From an uncultured Acidobacteriota bacterium (GTDB lineage Bacteria; Acidobacteriota; Thermoanaerobaculia; UBA5066), in the NCBI GenBank assembly GCA_903845115.1, contig CAIMWE010000253.1, forward strand, positions 19,675 to 83,674: a stretch of 64,000 nucleotides of DNA. Reading direction: 5' to 3'. The notes under the pieces are model-generated. The model did not search any database, was not told where the DNA came from, and saw only the letters and a program-made list of their open reading frames with translations. Positions 49,681 through 59,400 of this stretch are shown here, piece after piece; position 1 is the first letter of the stretch; each line of letters opens with the position of its first letter. Made by a program: the position numbers and the translations under genes.

Positions 49681-51020
49681 TGTACCCGCGCTCCGAAGGC
49701 CGGCCGGCGTCGCCCGCCGAGGCGCCTCCCGAGGAACGCCACCGGACCTCCGGTGACGGCCCCCGTGGCGACCTCCTCGGAGCCGAGGACGAAGACGACG
49801 AGGCGGAGGCTGGCCCCGATCGCCAGCGCGCTGGCGGCGGCCGCGACCGCGATCTCGGGCCACCGGAAGACGCCCGTGATCGCCTCGCGGACGACCAGCG
49901 AGACGTTCACCACCGGGACGAGGGCGAGCGGAAAGGTCAGCTCGATCCCGGGGACGGCGAGGAACCCGGCCGGGAGCATGGCGAGCAGCGTGAACGGGGT
50001 CAGCATCGCCTGCCCCTCCTTGAAGGTCTTCGCGAACACCGCGAAGAGCATCATCACGGCCGCCAGGAAAGCGGAGAGCGCGAGGGCTCCGGCGAGGAGC
50101 ACCGGGACCCCGGCCGCCGGCACGGAGAAGTCGAGGCCCGTCCCGGACGGCGTCGCGAGCGGGGCCGTCACCGGCCTCATCGTCACCGCCATCGCCCCGA
50201 GGTTCAGCACGCCGGCCAGGAACCCGAAGCTCGTCACGTACAGGTACTTCGCGACGACGATGCTGCTGCGGGGCGCCGCCGTGGTCATGAGCGTCTCCCA
50301 GGTCGACCGCTCGCGCTCGCCCGCCGTCGCGTCGATCGCCGTGTAGAAGCAGCCCGCCGAGACCATCACGACGAAGAGGACGGGGAGAAGCAGCCCGAGG
50401 AGGAAGCGGCTCATCTCCCGTCCCGTCGCGACGTTCCGCGTCTTCAGGGTGAACAGCGTGAAGGCCGGCCCGTCCATCCCCCTCGCCGCGGCCTCGCGCA
50501 TCAACGTCCGCTCCCTCACCCGGTCGAGGAGGGCCGTCAGCCGCTCCCTCGCCGCGGCGCTCCGCTCCTTCGAGCCGGCCCAGGTGAGCCGCACCCGGAG
50601 CGGCCCTTCGGCGGGGCCGGCCGGAGCGATCTCCAGGGCCGCGTCCAGGCCGCCGCTCTTCACGTCCGCCGCCGCCGCGCCGGGCGCGGAAGCCGGGACG
50701 AGGACGACTCGGGGATCGGCCTCCAGCTCCTTCCGGAGCGCCGGGCGCCCCTCCAGGCCGAAGACCGCGACCCGCGCGGTCAGGTCGGAGGTCTGCCCGC
50801 GGACGAAGGTGACCCCCGCGAACGTCACCCAGAGGAGAAGGGGGTAGAGCACCACCGGGATGAGGATGCCGTTGACGACGATGGTCCGGTCCCGCAGCGC
50901 GGACCGGACCTCCCGCGCGTAGAGGACTCCCACCGAGCGCCAGTCGACGCCCGCCTGGCGGCCCGCTCGCATACCAGCGTCACCGCCGAGATCGGAGTCT
51001 CCCTTCATTCCCCTTCTCAC
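49677..51020 (-). CDS. ABC-2 type exporter permease (second copy)
   Basis: 447 residues from GTG 51020, which overlaps the MlaD stop (an ATG lies at 51008). As in its partner, one N-terminal helix (RTIVVNGILIPVVLYPLLLWVTFAGV) is followed by a large outer domain and then five to six helices, with the cytoplasmic ATAGERERSTWETLMTTAAP loop. The two permeases are clearly related and probably form a heterodimer. The extracytoplasmic segment carries no catalytic motif. Overlaps on both sides tie it to the MlaD gene upstream and the ATPase gene downstream. Confidence 0.87.
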   Translation of the reverse strand: MRRGMKGDSDLGGDAGMRAGRQAGVDWRSVGVLYAREVRSALRDRTIVVNGILIPVVLYPLLLWVTFAGVTFVRGQTSDLTARVAVFGLEGRPALRKELEADPRVVLVPASAPGAAAADVKSGGLDAALEIAPAGPAEGPLRVRLTWAGSKERSAAARERLTALLDRVRERTLMREAAARGMDGPAFTLFTLKTRNVATGREMSRFLLGLLLPVLFVVMVSAGCFYTAIDATAGERERSTWETLMTTAAPRSSIVVAKYLYVTSFGFLAGVLNLGAMAVTMRPVTAPLATPSGTGLDFSVPAAGVPVLLAGALALSAFLAAVMMLFAVFAKTFKEGQAMLTPFTLLAMLPAGFLAVPGIELTFPLALVPVVNVSLVVREAITGVFRWPEIAVAAAASALAIGASLRLVVFVLGSEEVATGAVTGGPVAFLGRRLGGRRRPAFGARVQ

Positions 51021-52003
51021 TTCGGCAGGGGGGTCGGCTCGGACGACCGGCGGGCGGCTTCGACCCTCTTCCGGGCTTCCTCGCGTTCCTTCTCGGAGGG
51101 CGTCCCGAAAACGACGCGGCTGGGCTTCGCCTTCAGGAGCTCCATCAGCTCCTCCATCGAGGCGAGGGTCCTCCCGAGAGCCCGGAGCCCCTGGACCGCA
51201 TCGGGGCCGGCGTTCTTGACGAAGCCGTCGAGGTCGCCGCTCAGCTGGCGGAGCTGCACCAGCGTCGTCCCCATCTGGACGATCAGCTCGTCGAGGTCGG
51301 TCCCCCGGCGCTCGAGGAGCCCCTGGACGATCGTCAAGCTCTTCTCGAGGCTCGCCATGTTGCGCTCCAGGACCGCGAGCGTTCCGTCGCCATGGGAGAG
51401 CGTCTGGTCCGCCGTCTTCGCCGCGGTCCTGACCGTGGCGAAGGCCGAGATCGCCTCACGGAGCGTCGCCCGGACGTCCGGGTGACCGAGGAGCGACTCC
51501 AGCCCCCGGCTCTTCAGCTCCCCGCGCAGCTCCAGCACCGACAGGTTCAGGTTCCGAGTCAGCTCGTCGAGGGAGGCCACGAGGGAGTTCACCGAAGAGG
51601 CCTCCTCGCCGTCGATCGGTTCGCCCGGCGTCAGCTCCACCCGCCTCTCCTCGACCGGGGGGAGACGGAGATCCAGGTACGCCCCGCCGACGAGCCGCGA
51701 CACGACGACTCCCTTCGTGCCTCGCCACAAGACGACGTCCGGCCGGATCCCGAGCGTCGCCGCGAAGCGGTAGGAGTTCCCGTCGCGGCGCATCTCGACG
51801 GCGTTGGTCTGCCCCACCCTCAGCCCCTGGAGCTGCACCTCCGTCCCGACGGACAGGTCCGACACGTCCTTCAGGACGACCAGGTGGATGGCCTCCCGGC
51901 TGAAGAGGAGCCGGAACGTGCGGTGGAAGGCGAAGGAGGCGAAGAGCGCCAGGGCGGCCAGGACCAGGAGACCCACCTTTGCGTCGTCCCGTTCGAATCT
52001 CAT
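51017..52003 (-). CDS. mlaD: MlaD-type MCE-domain lipid-binding protein
   Basis: 328 residues from ATG 52003. One N-terminal helix (VGLLVLAALALFASFAF) anchors the protein; residues about 35-110 are an MCE domain (VLKDVSDLSVGTEVQLQGLR, RLVGGAYLDLRLPP). A long helical region (about 130-290) and charged tail follow, as in periplasmic-spanning MCE proteins. MlaD binds phospholipids in the periplasm and docks on the MlaFE transporter. Its start overlaps the stop of the MlaF-like gene by ATGA. With MlaE and MlaF-like upstream it makes a compact Mla-type set; no mlaB or mlaC is adjacent. Confidence 0.88.
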   Translation of the reverse strand: MRFERDDAKVGLLVLAALALFASFAFHRTFRLLFSREAIHLVVLKDVSDLSVGTEVQLQGLRVGQTNAVEMRRDGNSYRFAATLGIRPDVVLWRGTKGVVVSRLVGGAYLDLRLPPVEERRVELTPGEPIDGEEASSVNSLVASLDELTRNLNLSVLELRGELKSRGLESLLGHPDVRATLREAISAFATVRTAAKTADQTLSHGDGTLAVLERNMASLEKSLTIVQGLLERRGTDLDELIVQMGTTLVQLRQLSGDLDGFVKNAGPDAVQGLRALGRTLASMEELMELLKAKPSRVVFGTPSEKEREEARKRVEAARRSSEPTPLPK

Positions 52004-52680
52004 GTCCGCTCCTCGGAAATGATGAGGCCTCCGTCCAGCCGGACGGCCGAAGGGGCCAGCCGCTCGCATTCGGGCCCGTCTCCGACCAGGACCAGGGTGA
52101 CGCCGGGGTCGGCCAGGGCCTCGTCCAGGATCGCGAGCACGAGCTCGAGCCGGTCGGGTTCCAGGTCGTCGAACAGGCGGTCGACCAGCCACAGCTCGGG
52201 CCTCCCCGCCGCCGACCTGGCGAACGCCCCCATCCGGCAATGGCGCGGCTCGAGAGCGTGCGGCCGGAGCGGGGCTTCCTCCGCCATCCCCAGCCGCGCG
52301 AGGACGGCGAGCGCGTTCTCCTCCGCCTCGTCGCGGCTCTTCCCGCCCACGAAGCGGAGCGGGAGCGCCACGTTCTGGAGAAGCGAGAGGTTCGCGATCA
52401 GGTCGCCCGACTGCGGCACCCAGCCGACGCCGCCCCGGCGGAAAAAGGGATGGTCGAACCGGAAGGGATCGTGGGGGACGCCTTCCAGGACGACCCGCCC
52501 CCACTGCGGGTGCGCCAGTCCGGCGCAGAGGCGCAGCAGCACCGACGCCCCGTTTCCTCGCAGACCGCCGACGCGGACCCGCGCCCCTCTCGCCAGGCTC
52601 CAGGAGGCCCCGGCGAAGACGATCCGCCCGCCCGGCGACCGGAGGGCCACCTCGTCGAAGAGGACGAGCGGCTCAGCCAT
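52000..52680 (-). CDS. MlaF-like ATPase with lost catalytic motifs
   Basis: 226 residues in the position of MlaF between MlaE and MlaD. The fold is an ABC ATPase, but Walker A reads GGLRGNGASVLLRL (expected GxxGxGKS, so Lys is Ala, codon GCG), Walker B reads LWLVDRLFDDLEP (catalytic Glu is Arg), the LSGGQ signature is absent (ALEPRHCRMGAFARS) and the switch His is missing (LVLVGDGPECERLA). The Q-loop is recognisable (VPQSGDLIANLS). The frame is intact and overlaps both neighbours, so the gene is maintained. ATP hydrolysis is unlikely. It may be a structural subunit or rely on another ATPase such as that at 48919. Confidence 0.85.
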   Translation of the reverse strand: MAEPLVLFDEVALRSPGGRIVFAGASWSLARGARVRVGGLRGNGASVLLRLCAGLAHPQWGRVVLEGVPHDPFRFDHPFFRRGGVGWVPQSGDLIANLSLLQNVALPLRFVGGKSRDEAEENALAVLARLGMAEEAPLRPHALEPRHCRMGAFARSAAGRPELWLVDRLFDDLEPDRLELVLAILDEALADPGVTLVLVGDGPECERLAPSAVRLDGGLIISEERT

Positions 52681-53491
52681 AGCAGACCATCGACACGATC
52701 GCGCCGAGGACGAAGATGGCGACCATCGACTCCACCGCGGCCCGGGTGACCGCCTGCGGGATCTCGGTGGAGCTTCGCTGTAGCCGCAGGCCAGAGTGTG
52801 CCGAGAGAAGAGGAATCGCGGTCCCGAACGCCACGCTCTTCAGGAGAGTACCGGCCAGCTCACGCGGACCGATCGCCGCACCGAGCGCGTTCAGGTAGAG
52901 GCCCAAGGAGAGGGGGAGCTGGAAGGACGCCAGGGCGAACCCGCCGAGGAGCGCCACGAGGTCGAAGAGGACGACGAGGGCGAGGAGCGAGGTGATCCCT
53001 CCCAGGATCCTCGGGACGAGAAGGTACGTGATCGGGTCGACGCCGATCGCGTAGAGCGAATCGACCTCCCGGTCGAGCTTCATCGACGCCATCTCGGCGG
53101 CGATCGCGGTCCCGCTCCGTCCGACCACCAGGATCGCCACGAGAAGCGGCCCCAGCTCCCGCACGACCAGCAGGGCCATGAGCCGGCTCAGGTATTCCTC
53201 CCCGCCGAATGTCTTGAGCTGGGCAACGACCTGGAGCAGCGTCACTCCGCCGAGAAGCAGGCCCGCGAGCGTGACGAGAGGAAGCGCGTCGAGAGCCGTG
53301 AACCGGACCTGGTTCCGGACCGTCTGGCGGACGACGCCGAGCCGGGCCCTGTCGAGACGGGGGAGCGCCCGGAGGCAGGCCCAGCCGAGCCAGGCGGCCG
53401 AGCCGAGACGGCCCAGGAACCGTCGAGGCCGCCGGCCGAGGCGGAGCAGGCTTCCCCGCCAGAGCTTGCGGCACCTTTCGAGAGTACTCAT
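52673..53491 (-). CDS. mlaE: MlaE-family permease
   Basis: 272 residues. The MlaE signature is clear: FTALDALPLVTLAGLLLGGV, LVVRELGPLLVAILVVGRSG and AEMASMKLDREVDSLYAIGVD, with about five helices and the amphipathic N-terminus. Mla permeases move phospholipids between inner membrane and the MCE protein. The N-terminal 60 residues are unusually Arg-rich and may bind membrane or nucleic acid. The ATG at 53491 opens the six-gene operon running to 47647; its end overlaps the MlaF-like gene by 8 bases. The promoter should lie in the 227-bp gap before the histidine kinase gene. Confidence 0.92.
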   Translation of the reverse strand: MSTLERCRKLWRGSLLRLGRRPRRFLGRLGSAAWLGWACLRALPRLDRARLGVVRQTVRNQVRFTALDALPLVTLAGLLLGGVTLLQVVAQLKTFGGEEYLSRLMALLVVRELGPLLVAILVVGRSGTAIAAEMASMKLDREVDSLYAIGVDPITYLLVPRILGGITSLLALVVLFDLVALLGGFALASFQLPLSLGLYLNALGAAIGPRELAGTLLKSVAFGTAIPLLSAHSGLRLQRSSTEIPQAVTRAAVESMVAIFVLGAIVSMVCYG

Positions 53492-53718
53492 GCCCCTCCC
53501 GCGACGGCCGCCGGCGGGCGGTCCGATCCCGCCGGGCCCGGCCTGGACTCGATTCTAGTTTCGGAGCGCGAACCGCGCCTTCTCGTGCCGCTCTCTTCGG
53601 GAAGCTGACATGGGCGGCCGGTACGGTGAGAAGATGAACGGGTAGGTCGAACTCGGTCGCGCCGTTGCGCCCTGATCGCCTGCGGCGCTCCCGGGCAGGG
53701 GAACTTGGGGTCCATAGA

Positions 53719-55920
53719 ATGCGTGTCGAACAGGGTCCCGTCTTGCGGGTCGCGCGGTTTGCCGGAACCGTCGTCGGAGCGGCCCTGGTCGCCTACGTCG
53801 GGTTCCTCCTCCTCTCCGACTACCGCTCCAGGGTCGCGCTGGCGGACAGCCGCCTGCTCGAGATGACGAAAAACCTGGAGAGGCGGGCCACCGTCTTCCA
53901 GGCCTTCCTCGGCGAGCGCGAGAACGACCTGGTCCACCTCGCGGAGAGCCGCGAGATCTCGATCTGGTTCGAGAACCAGGCCCTCGGCATGTCGATGGAA
54001 TACGGGCTCCGGGCCAGCCTCTTCGCGATCGAGGACCTCTTCGACCGCCTGCGCCAGGCGAGACAGATCGCCCGGGCCCCGGTCCTCTCGCGCATCGTCT
54101 TCACCGACCCGCAGGAAGACGTCGTGATCTTCAGCGGGGAGCGCCCCCCGGGCGGGAGCCTCGGGTGGGAGGAGTGGACCCGGAACAGCGGACCGGTCAG
54201 GCTCGCCGCCTCCACCGAGGGAGTGACCCCGCAGGTGATCATCTCGGCCCCGGTCACCTTCAAGGGCCAGCCGTCCGGCCGGATCGTCGCCTGGACTCCG
54301 ATCCCGCCGGTCTTCGCCCGGTTCCTCGGCGAGTCCCCGTCCTCCGGACCCATCGCCCTCGCCCTCGGCTCGAGCTACCTCTTCTTCCCCGAGCCGTCGC
54401 GCCGTACCGTGCCGCCACACCTGGCCCTCGCCCTCCCCGACCTCCCGCTCGGGACTCCCCGCTCCTTCAAGTCGAACGGCGACGGCAGGCCCGACGTCTG
54501 CGTCACCCGCGTCGGCGTGGAGAACACCCCCTTCTCGCTCGTCTCGTTCATCCCCGCGGAGGGAGACCTCGACCCGCGCGCGCCGAGGCGGCTCCTCCTG
54601 ACCATGGGCGCCGTCGCGGTCCTGATCCTGGCAGGGGCGTTCGCCGTCGGCCGCCTGCGGCTCCGGAACTCGATCCTGAGGACCCGGCTCGAGGAGACGT
54701 CCCTCCGGGAGCGGGCGGTCGACGCGAAGAACCGGCAGCTCCAGGCGGAGGTCCTCGACCGCATCAGGGCCGAGACCGAGCTGCGGCAGAGCGAGGAGAG
54801 CTTCACCGGGCTCTTCAACACCGTCTCCGACGCGATCCACGTCCAGTCGCCGGACGGCGTGTTCCTCAACGTCAACGAGGGAGCCCGCAGGATGTACGGG
54901 TACTCGCGGGACGTCCTCCTCGGAAAGACGTCGGGGTTCCTCTCCGCGCCGGGCCGCAACGACCTCCCGGCGATCGGCGCGCTCGTCCAGCGCGTCTTCA
55001 CGACCGGGACCCCCGGGGCGTACGAGTTCTGGGGCCTGAGGGAGAACGGCGAGGTCTTCCCGGCGGAATGCGCCGCGACTCGCGGCGAGTACTTCGGCCG
55101 CGACGTCGTCATCATCACGGCCCGGGACGTCACCGGACGGAAGCGGGCCGAGGAGGAAATTCGCCAGCTCAACGCGGAGCTGGAGCAGCGAGTCAAGAGC
55201 CGGACCTCCCAGCTGGAGATCGCGAACCGGGAGATGGAGGCATTCAGCTACTCCGTCTCTCACGACCTCCGGGCCCCCCTCCGCGCCATTGACGGGTTCT
55301 CGGCGCAGATCGCCAGGTCCTACGGCCACGTCCTCGACGGCGAGGGGCAGCGGCTCCTCGGCGTCGTGAGGGAGAACGCCCAGAGGATGGCCCGCCTCAT
55401 CGACGACCTCCTCGCCTTCTCGCGGGTCGGGCGGGCGGACGTGAAAAGGGAGGGAGTCGCCATGACCGCCCTGGCGAGGGAGGTCGGCGAGGAGGTCCTG
55501 GGACAGAGCGCATCCGGCCGCCCCGTTTCCCTCCGCATCGGGCCCCTGCCGGAGGCCTTGGGCGACAGCGCCCTGCTCCGCCAGGTCTGGCTCAACCTCC
55601 TCTCGAACGCGGTGAAGTTCTCGTCCCGAACGCCGGATCCGGTCGTCGAGGTGGACGGCGAGGCGACCCCGGCGTTCGTGACCTACCGGGTCCGGGACAA
55701 CGGAGCCGGGTTCGACATGGCGTTCGTCGGGAAGCTGTTCGGCGTCTTCAGCCGCCTGCACGATCCCAAGGAATTCGACGGCGTCGGGGTCGGCCTGGCG
55801 ATCGTCCAGCGGATCGTGGCGCGGCACGGAGGGAGCGTGACGGCCGAGGGAGCCGTCGGGGAGGGCGCCACGTTCACCTTCTCCCTCCCCCGGTCGGGGC
55901 CGGACGCCCCTCCCGCCTGA
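53719..55920 (+). CDS. Membrane sensor histidine kinase with PAS domain
   Basis: 733 residues from ATG 53719. Helix 1 (FAGTVVGAALVAYVGFLLL) and helix 2 (LLLTMGAVAVLILAGAFAVG) border an extracytoplasmic sensor of about 270 residues. Then come a coiled-coil, a PAS domain (about 365-485: FTGLFNTVSDAIHVQSPDG), a second coiled-coil, HisKA with the phospho-His in FSYSVSHDLRAPLRAIDGF, and an ATP-binding domain with N-box VWLNLLSNAVKFS, G1 RVRDNGAGFDM and G2 DGVGVGLAI. The PAS sequence suggests ligand or redox sensing; no cognate response regulator is adjacent. The -10-like TAGAAT overlaps the chosen ATG, so the true start could be slightly downstream. Confidence 0.9.
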   Translation: MRVEQGPVLRVARFAGTVVGAALVAYVGFLLLSDYRSRVALADSRLLEMTKNLERRATVFQAFLGERENDLVHLAESREISIWFENQALGMSMEYGLRASLFAIEDLFDRLRQARQIARAPVLSRIVFTDPQEDVVIFSGERPPGGSLGWEEWTRNSGPVRLAASTEGVTPQVIISAPVTFKGQPSGRIVAWTPIPPVFARFLGESPSSGPIALALGSSYLFFPEPSRRTVPPHLALALPDLPLGTPRSFKSNGDGRPDVCVTRVGVENTPFSLVSFIPAEGDLDPRAPRRLLLTMGAVAVLILAGAFAVGRLRLRNSILRTRLEETSLRERAVDAKNRQLQAEVLDRIRAETELRQSEESFTGLFNTVSDAIHVQSPDGVFLNVNEGARRMYGYSRDVLLGKTSGFLSAPGRNDLPAIGALVQRVFTTGTPGAYEFWGLRENGEVFPAECAATRGEYFGRDVVIITARDVTGRKRAEEEIRQLNAELEQRVKSRTSQLEIANREMEAFSYSVSHDLRAPLRAIDGFSAQIARSYGHVLDGEGQRLLGVVRENAQRMARLIDDLLAFSRVGRADVKREGVAMTALAREVGEEVLGQSASGRPVSLRIGPLPEALGDSALLRQVWLNLLSNAVKFSSRTPDPVVEVDGEATPAFVTYRVRDNGAGFDMAFVGKLFGVFSRLHDPKEFDGVGVGLAIVQRIVARHGGSVTAEGAVGEGATFTFSLPRSGPDAPPA

Positions 55921-55935
55921 CGGGAGAGAGACCGT

Positions 55936-56448
55936 TCAGACGCTGGACCGGTCCTCGATCGCGAGCTTCGGGTCGGTCCGGAGCCGTTCGTCGAGAGCGG
56001 GCCAGCTCACGTCGGGCTGCGCCGCGAACGCGTGGAGGTAGATCGCCGCGTCCCGCTCCGGGAACTCCTTCAGGAGGCCGTCCACCGCCGCCTTCAGCTT
56101 CTTGGCGGCCGGCTCGGGCACCTCTCCCTCGCTCGTCAGGTTCGGACCGTCGTGCGGCAGCCCGAGCGCCTCGAGGAACGTCGCGATCAGCGTCGGCTGT
56201 CCGCGGAGCAGCGCCCCCGACAGGACGAAGAGGGCGAGGTCCGCCGCCTGCCGGTCGCGCAGGGTCCGCCTCACGTAGGCCTTCCGCGTCTCCTCCGGGA
56301 GCCTCTCCAGCCGCTTCAGCGGGATCCGGCGGTAGGTCAGGACCGCGCCCGCGATCTTGTCCGGGATCTCCTCGTCCTCGCAGGCCCAGAGGACCAGGGC
56401 GTCGATTTCTTCGGTGGAAAGAAGCCGGTAGAGCTCGTATGCCTTCAT
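55936..56448 (-). CDS. Uncharacterised helical protein
   Basis: 170 residues from ATG 56448; an earlier in-frame ATG (56502) would overlap the divergent helicase gene and adds non-conserved sequence. The protein is all-helical and acidic, with MKAYELYRLLSTEEIDALVL and LRDRQAADLALFVLSGALL as the clearest helices, and no recognised domain or metal motif. It lies between a histidine kinase gene and a SNF2 gene, transcribed divergently from the latter. The 43-bp gap to the helicase gene allows a shared promoter region. No function is proposed. Confidence 0.6.
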   Translation of the reverse strand: MKAYELYRLLSTEEIDALVLWACEDEEIPDKIAGAVLTYRRIPLKRLERLPEETRKAYVRRTLRDRQAADLALFVLSGALLRGQPTLIATFLEALGLPHDGPNLTSEGEVPEPAAKKLKAAVDGLLKEFPERDAAIYLHAFAAQPDVSWPALDERLRTDPKLAIEDRSSV

Positions 56449-56491
56449 CGCGAAGAGAGAGGATATCCGAGATGGGAGAGAATGGAGGGCT

Positions 56492-59400
56492 TTGATCGTC
56501 ATCCACGGCGGCTACCTCCTCCCGTCCCCCGGAACGCCGGATCACGGCGTCTACGTCTGGGGCGAGGGAGAGTTCGTCCAGCGGACCGACCGTCTGGCCC
56601 ACCCGCGGGCGATCGGTCCCGGGGATCTCGAGCAGCTTTTCGGGACCTCCCGGGCCCGTCCGGGGAGGATCGGGCTGACGCTCCCGGCGGCCCACGGCAG
56701 GCCCGTCCCCTCCACGGCCGCGCTCCGGGACGAGGCCGACTACACCCCGGGCGCCTTTCCCCTCCGCCCGTACGCCGTGGACGTCCTCTTCATTCCCCCG
56801 GTGCGCGCGATCGACTTCCTCCTCCACCTGCCCGAGCACCTGAACGACGGGCGCGGCGGAGTCGTCGCCGGGGACGACCTGGACTACTGGATCGACGCCG
56901 CGGGGTGGGCGTTCCAGCTGCTCCTCCGGCGGCGGGTCGTTCCTTCCGTCGCCGGGCACCTGCCCCGCTGGAGGCCGGTGCTGGTCGAAAGAGGGGACCG
57001 CGAGACGCTGGAGCACCTCGCCCAGACGATGCCCCCTTCCAGCCGGACGGCCTCGCCCGGGAACGACGGGGGAACGTCCCTCCTCTTTCCGGCCCCGGCC
57101 GCCGTCCTGGAGGCGTTCCTGGAGGAGACCCTCGACGCCACGGCCCGCGACCTCATCCGCGAGACCCTTCCCGCCGAACGCCGCCGCGCCGGCGGCGGGC
57201 CGCAGGCCCTCCTCGCCGCCTCGTGGGGCGCCCCTCCCGGCGAGGCCGGCGAAGGCCCGGCCTGGTCCGCCGACCTGCTCCAGGCCGTGGCCGGGTGGAG
57301 CGCCCCTCTCCTCGCGCCGGCGACCGAGAGGGACCTCCGGCTGGGCATCCGCCTCGTTCCGCCCGACCCGCTCGTCGAAGGGCCCGGCGAGTGGCGCCTC
57401 CAGTTCCACCTGGAGGAGGCCGACGACCCGACGACGCAGCTCCCGGCGGCGGACGTCTGGGGGCTGGGCGCCCCCGACGCCGCTCGCGCCGGCCCGCTCT
57501 CGGCCGGCCCGGAGGAGATCCTCCTCAGGCGGCTCGGCGAGGCCGCCCCGCTCTCGCCGGCCATCGCCCGAAGCCTGGAGGACCGCCACCCCGAGGGGGT
57601 CACGCTGACGCCGGACGAGGTCGGCCGCTTCCTGGACCGCGAGGCCTCCGCCCTCGCCGATGCCGGGGCGCGCATCCTGCTGCCCGGCGACGGCCGGCCG
57701 ACCAAGGTCTCCGTCCGCCTCTCCGCGCGGGAGAGCAGCTGGAAACCGGGGTCGGCCGTCACGCGGTTCGGCCTCTCGACGCTCGTCGACTTCGACTGGG
57801 AGGTCGCGATCGGGCCGACCCGCCTGTCGGCCGAGGAGTTCGAGGAGCTGGCCGCCCGGAAGATCCCGCTCGTCGCGGTCCGCGGGGAGTGGGTTCTCCT
57901 CGACCCGGAGAGCGTGGCCCAGGTCCGCACCCTCCTGGACCGGCGGCCCGCCGGCCACACGACGATCGGCGACCTGCTCCGGATCGCCGGCGGCCTCGAC
58001 GCGGCCGACGGCCAGATCGCGGCCGTCGACGCCGTCTCCGGGGAGGGGTGGCTCCGCGAGTTCCTCGACCCGGAGCAGGCTCGCCAGGCGGTCTCCGCCT
58101 TCCACCCCCCGGCCTCCCTGTTGGGGACCCTCCGCCCGTACCAGGCCCGGGGCGTCGCGTGGCTCCGCTTCCTTCTCGGCCGGGGGTTCGGCGCGTGCCT
58201 GGCCGACGACATGGGGCTCGGGAAGACGATCCAGTTCCTGGCGACGCTCCTCTCGACGCGGGAAGACGGCGAGGAGATCCGCCCGTCCCTCCTGATCTGC
58301 CCGACGTCGGTCGCCGAGAACTGGCGGCAGGAGGCGGCCCGCTTCGCCCCGTCCCTGAAGGTGGCCGTCCACCACGGGCCGATGCGCGCCGGCGGCGAGG
58401 CCTTCCTCGAGCTGGCCAGGAGCGTCGACCTCGTCGTCACGACGTACGCGCTCGCCCACCGGGACCGGGCGGTCCTCTCCCGGCTGACGTGGGAATTCCT
58501 CGCCCTCGACGAGGCCCAGAACGTGAAGAACCCCGTGACCGCCCAGGCGCGCGCCGTCCGCGCGTTCGCGGCCCGCCGTCGCGCCGCGCTCACGGGGACG
58601 CCCGTGGAGAACCGGCTCACCGAGCTGAAGGCCATCTTCGACTTCCTGAACCCCGGCCTGCTCGGATCGGAGGAGTCGTTCCGCCGCGACTTCGCCGTCC
58701 CCATCGAGCGGACGCACTCCCCCGCCGCCGCCGACCGCCTCAGGAAGATCACGGCGCCTTTCCTGCTGCGGCGGCTCAAGACCGACCCGACCATCGAGCC
58801 CGACCTGCCCGAGAAGATCGAGACGCGGGAGACGGTGGGCCTCACCCGGGAGCAGGCGACGCTCTACCGGGCCACCTCCCGCGCCCTCCTGGAGCGGATC
58901 GGGGCGGCGCGGGGAGCCGCGCGCCGCGCGCGGGTCCTGGTCCTCCTGCTGCGGCTCAAGCAGCTGTGCGACCACCCCGCCCTGCTCCTCGCCGACGGCA
59001 ACATCTCGCCGGCCCGCTCCGCCAAGGTGACCCGTCTCCTGGAGATGCTGGAGGAGACGTGGGCCGAGCGGCGCCCGGCCCTCCTCTTCACCCAGTTCGC
59101 GTCGATGGGAGAGATCCTGGCCAAGTCGCTCCGGGAACGCTTCGGCTCCGAGGTCCTCTTCCTGCACGGCGGCGTCCCCCGGAAGGCCCGGGCCGAGATG
59201 GTCCGCCGCTTCCAGGAGGAAGACGACCCGCCGCTCTTCTTCGTCCTCTCGCTCAAGGCCGGCGGGAGCGGGCTCAACCTGACCCGGGCCTCCCACGTCT
59301 TCCACGTCGACCGCTGGTGGAACCCCGCCGTCGAGGACCAGGCGACCGACCGGGTCTTCCGGATCGGCCAGACGCGGCACGTCCAGGTCCACAAGTTCGT

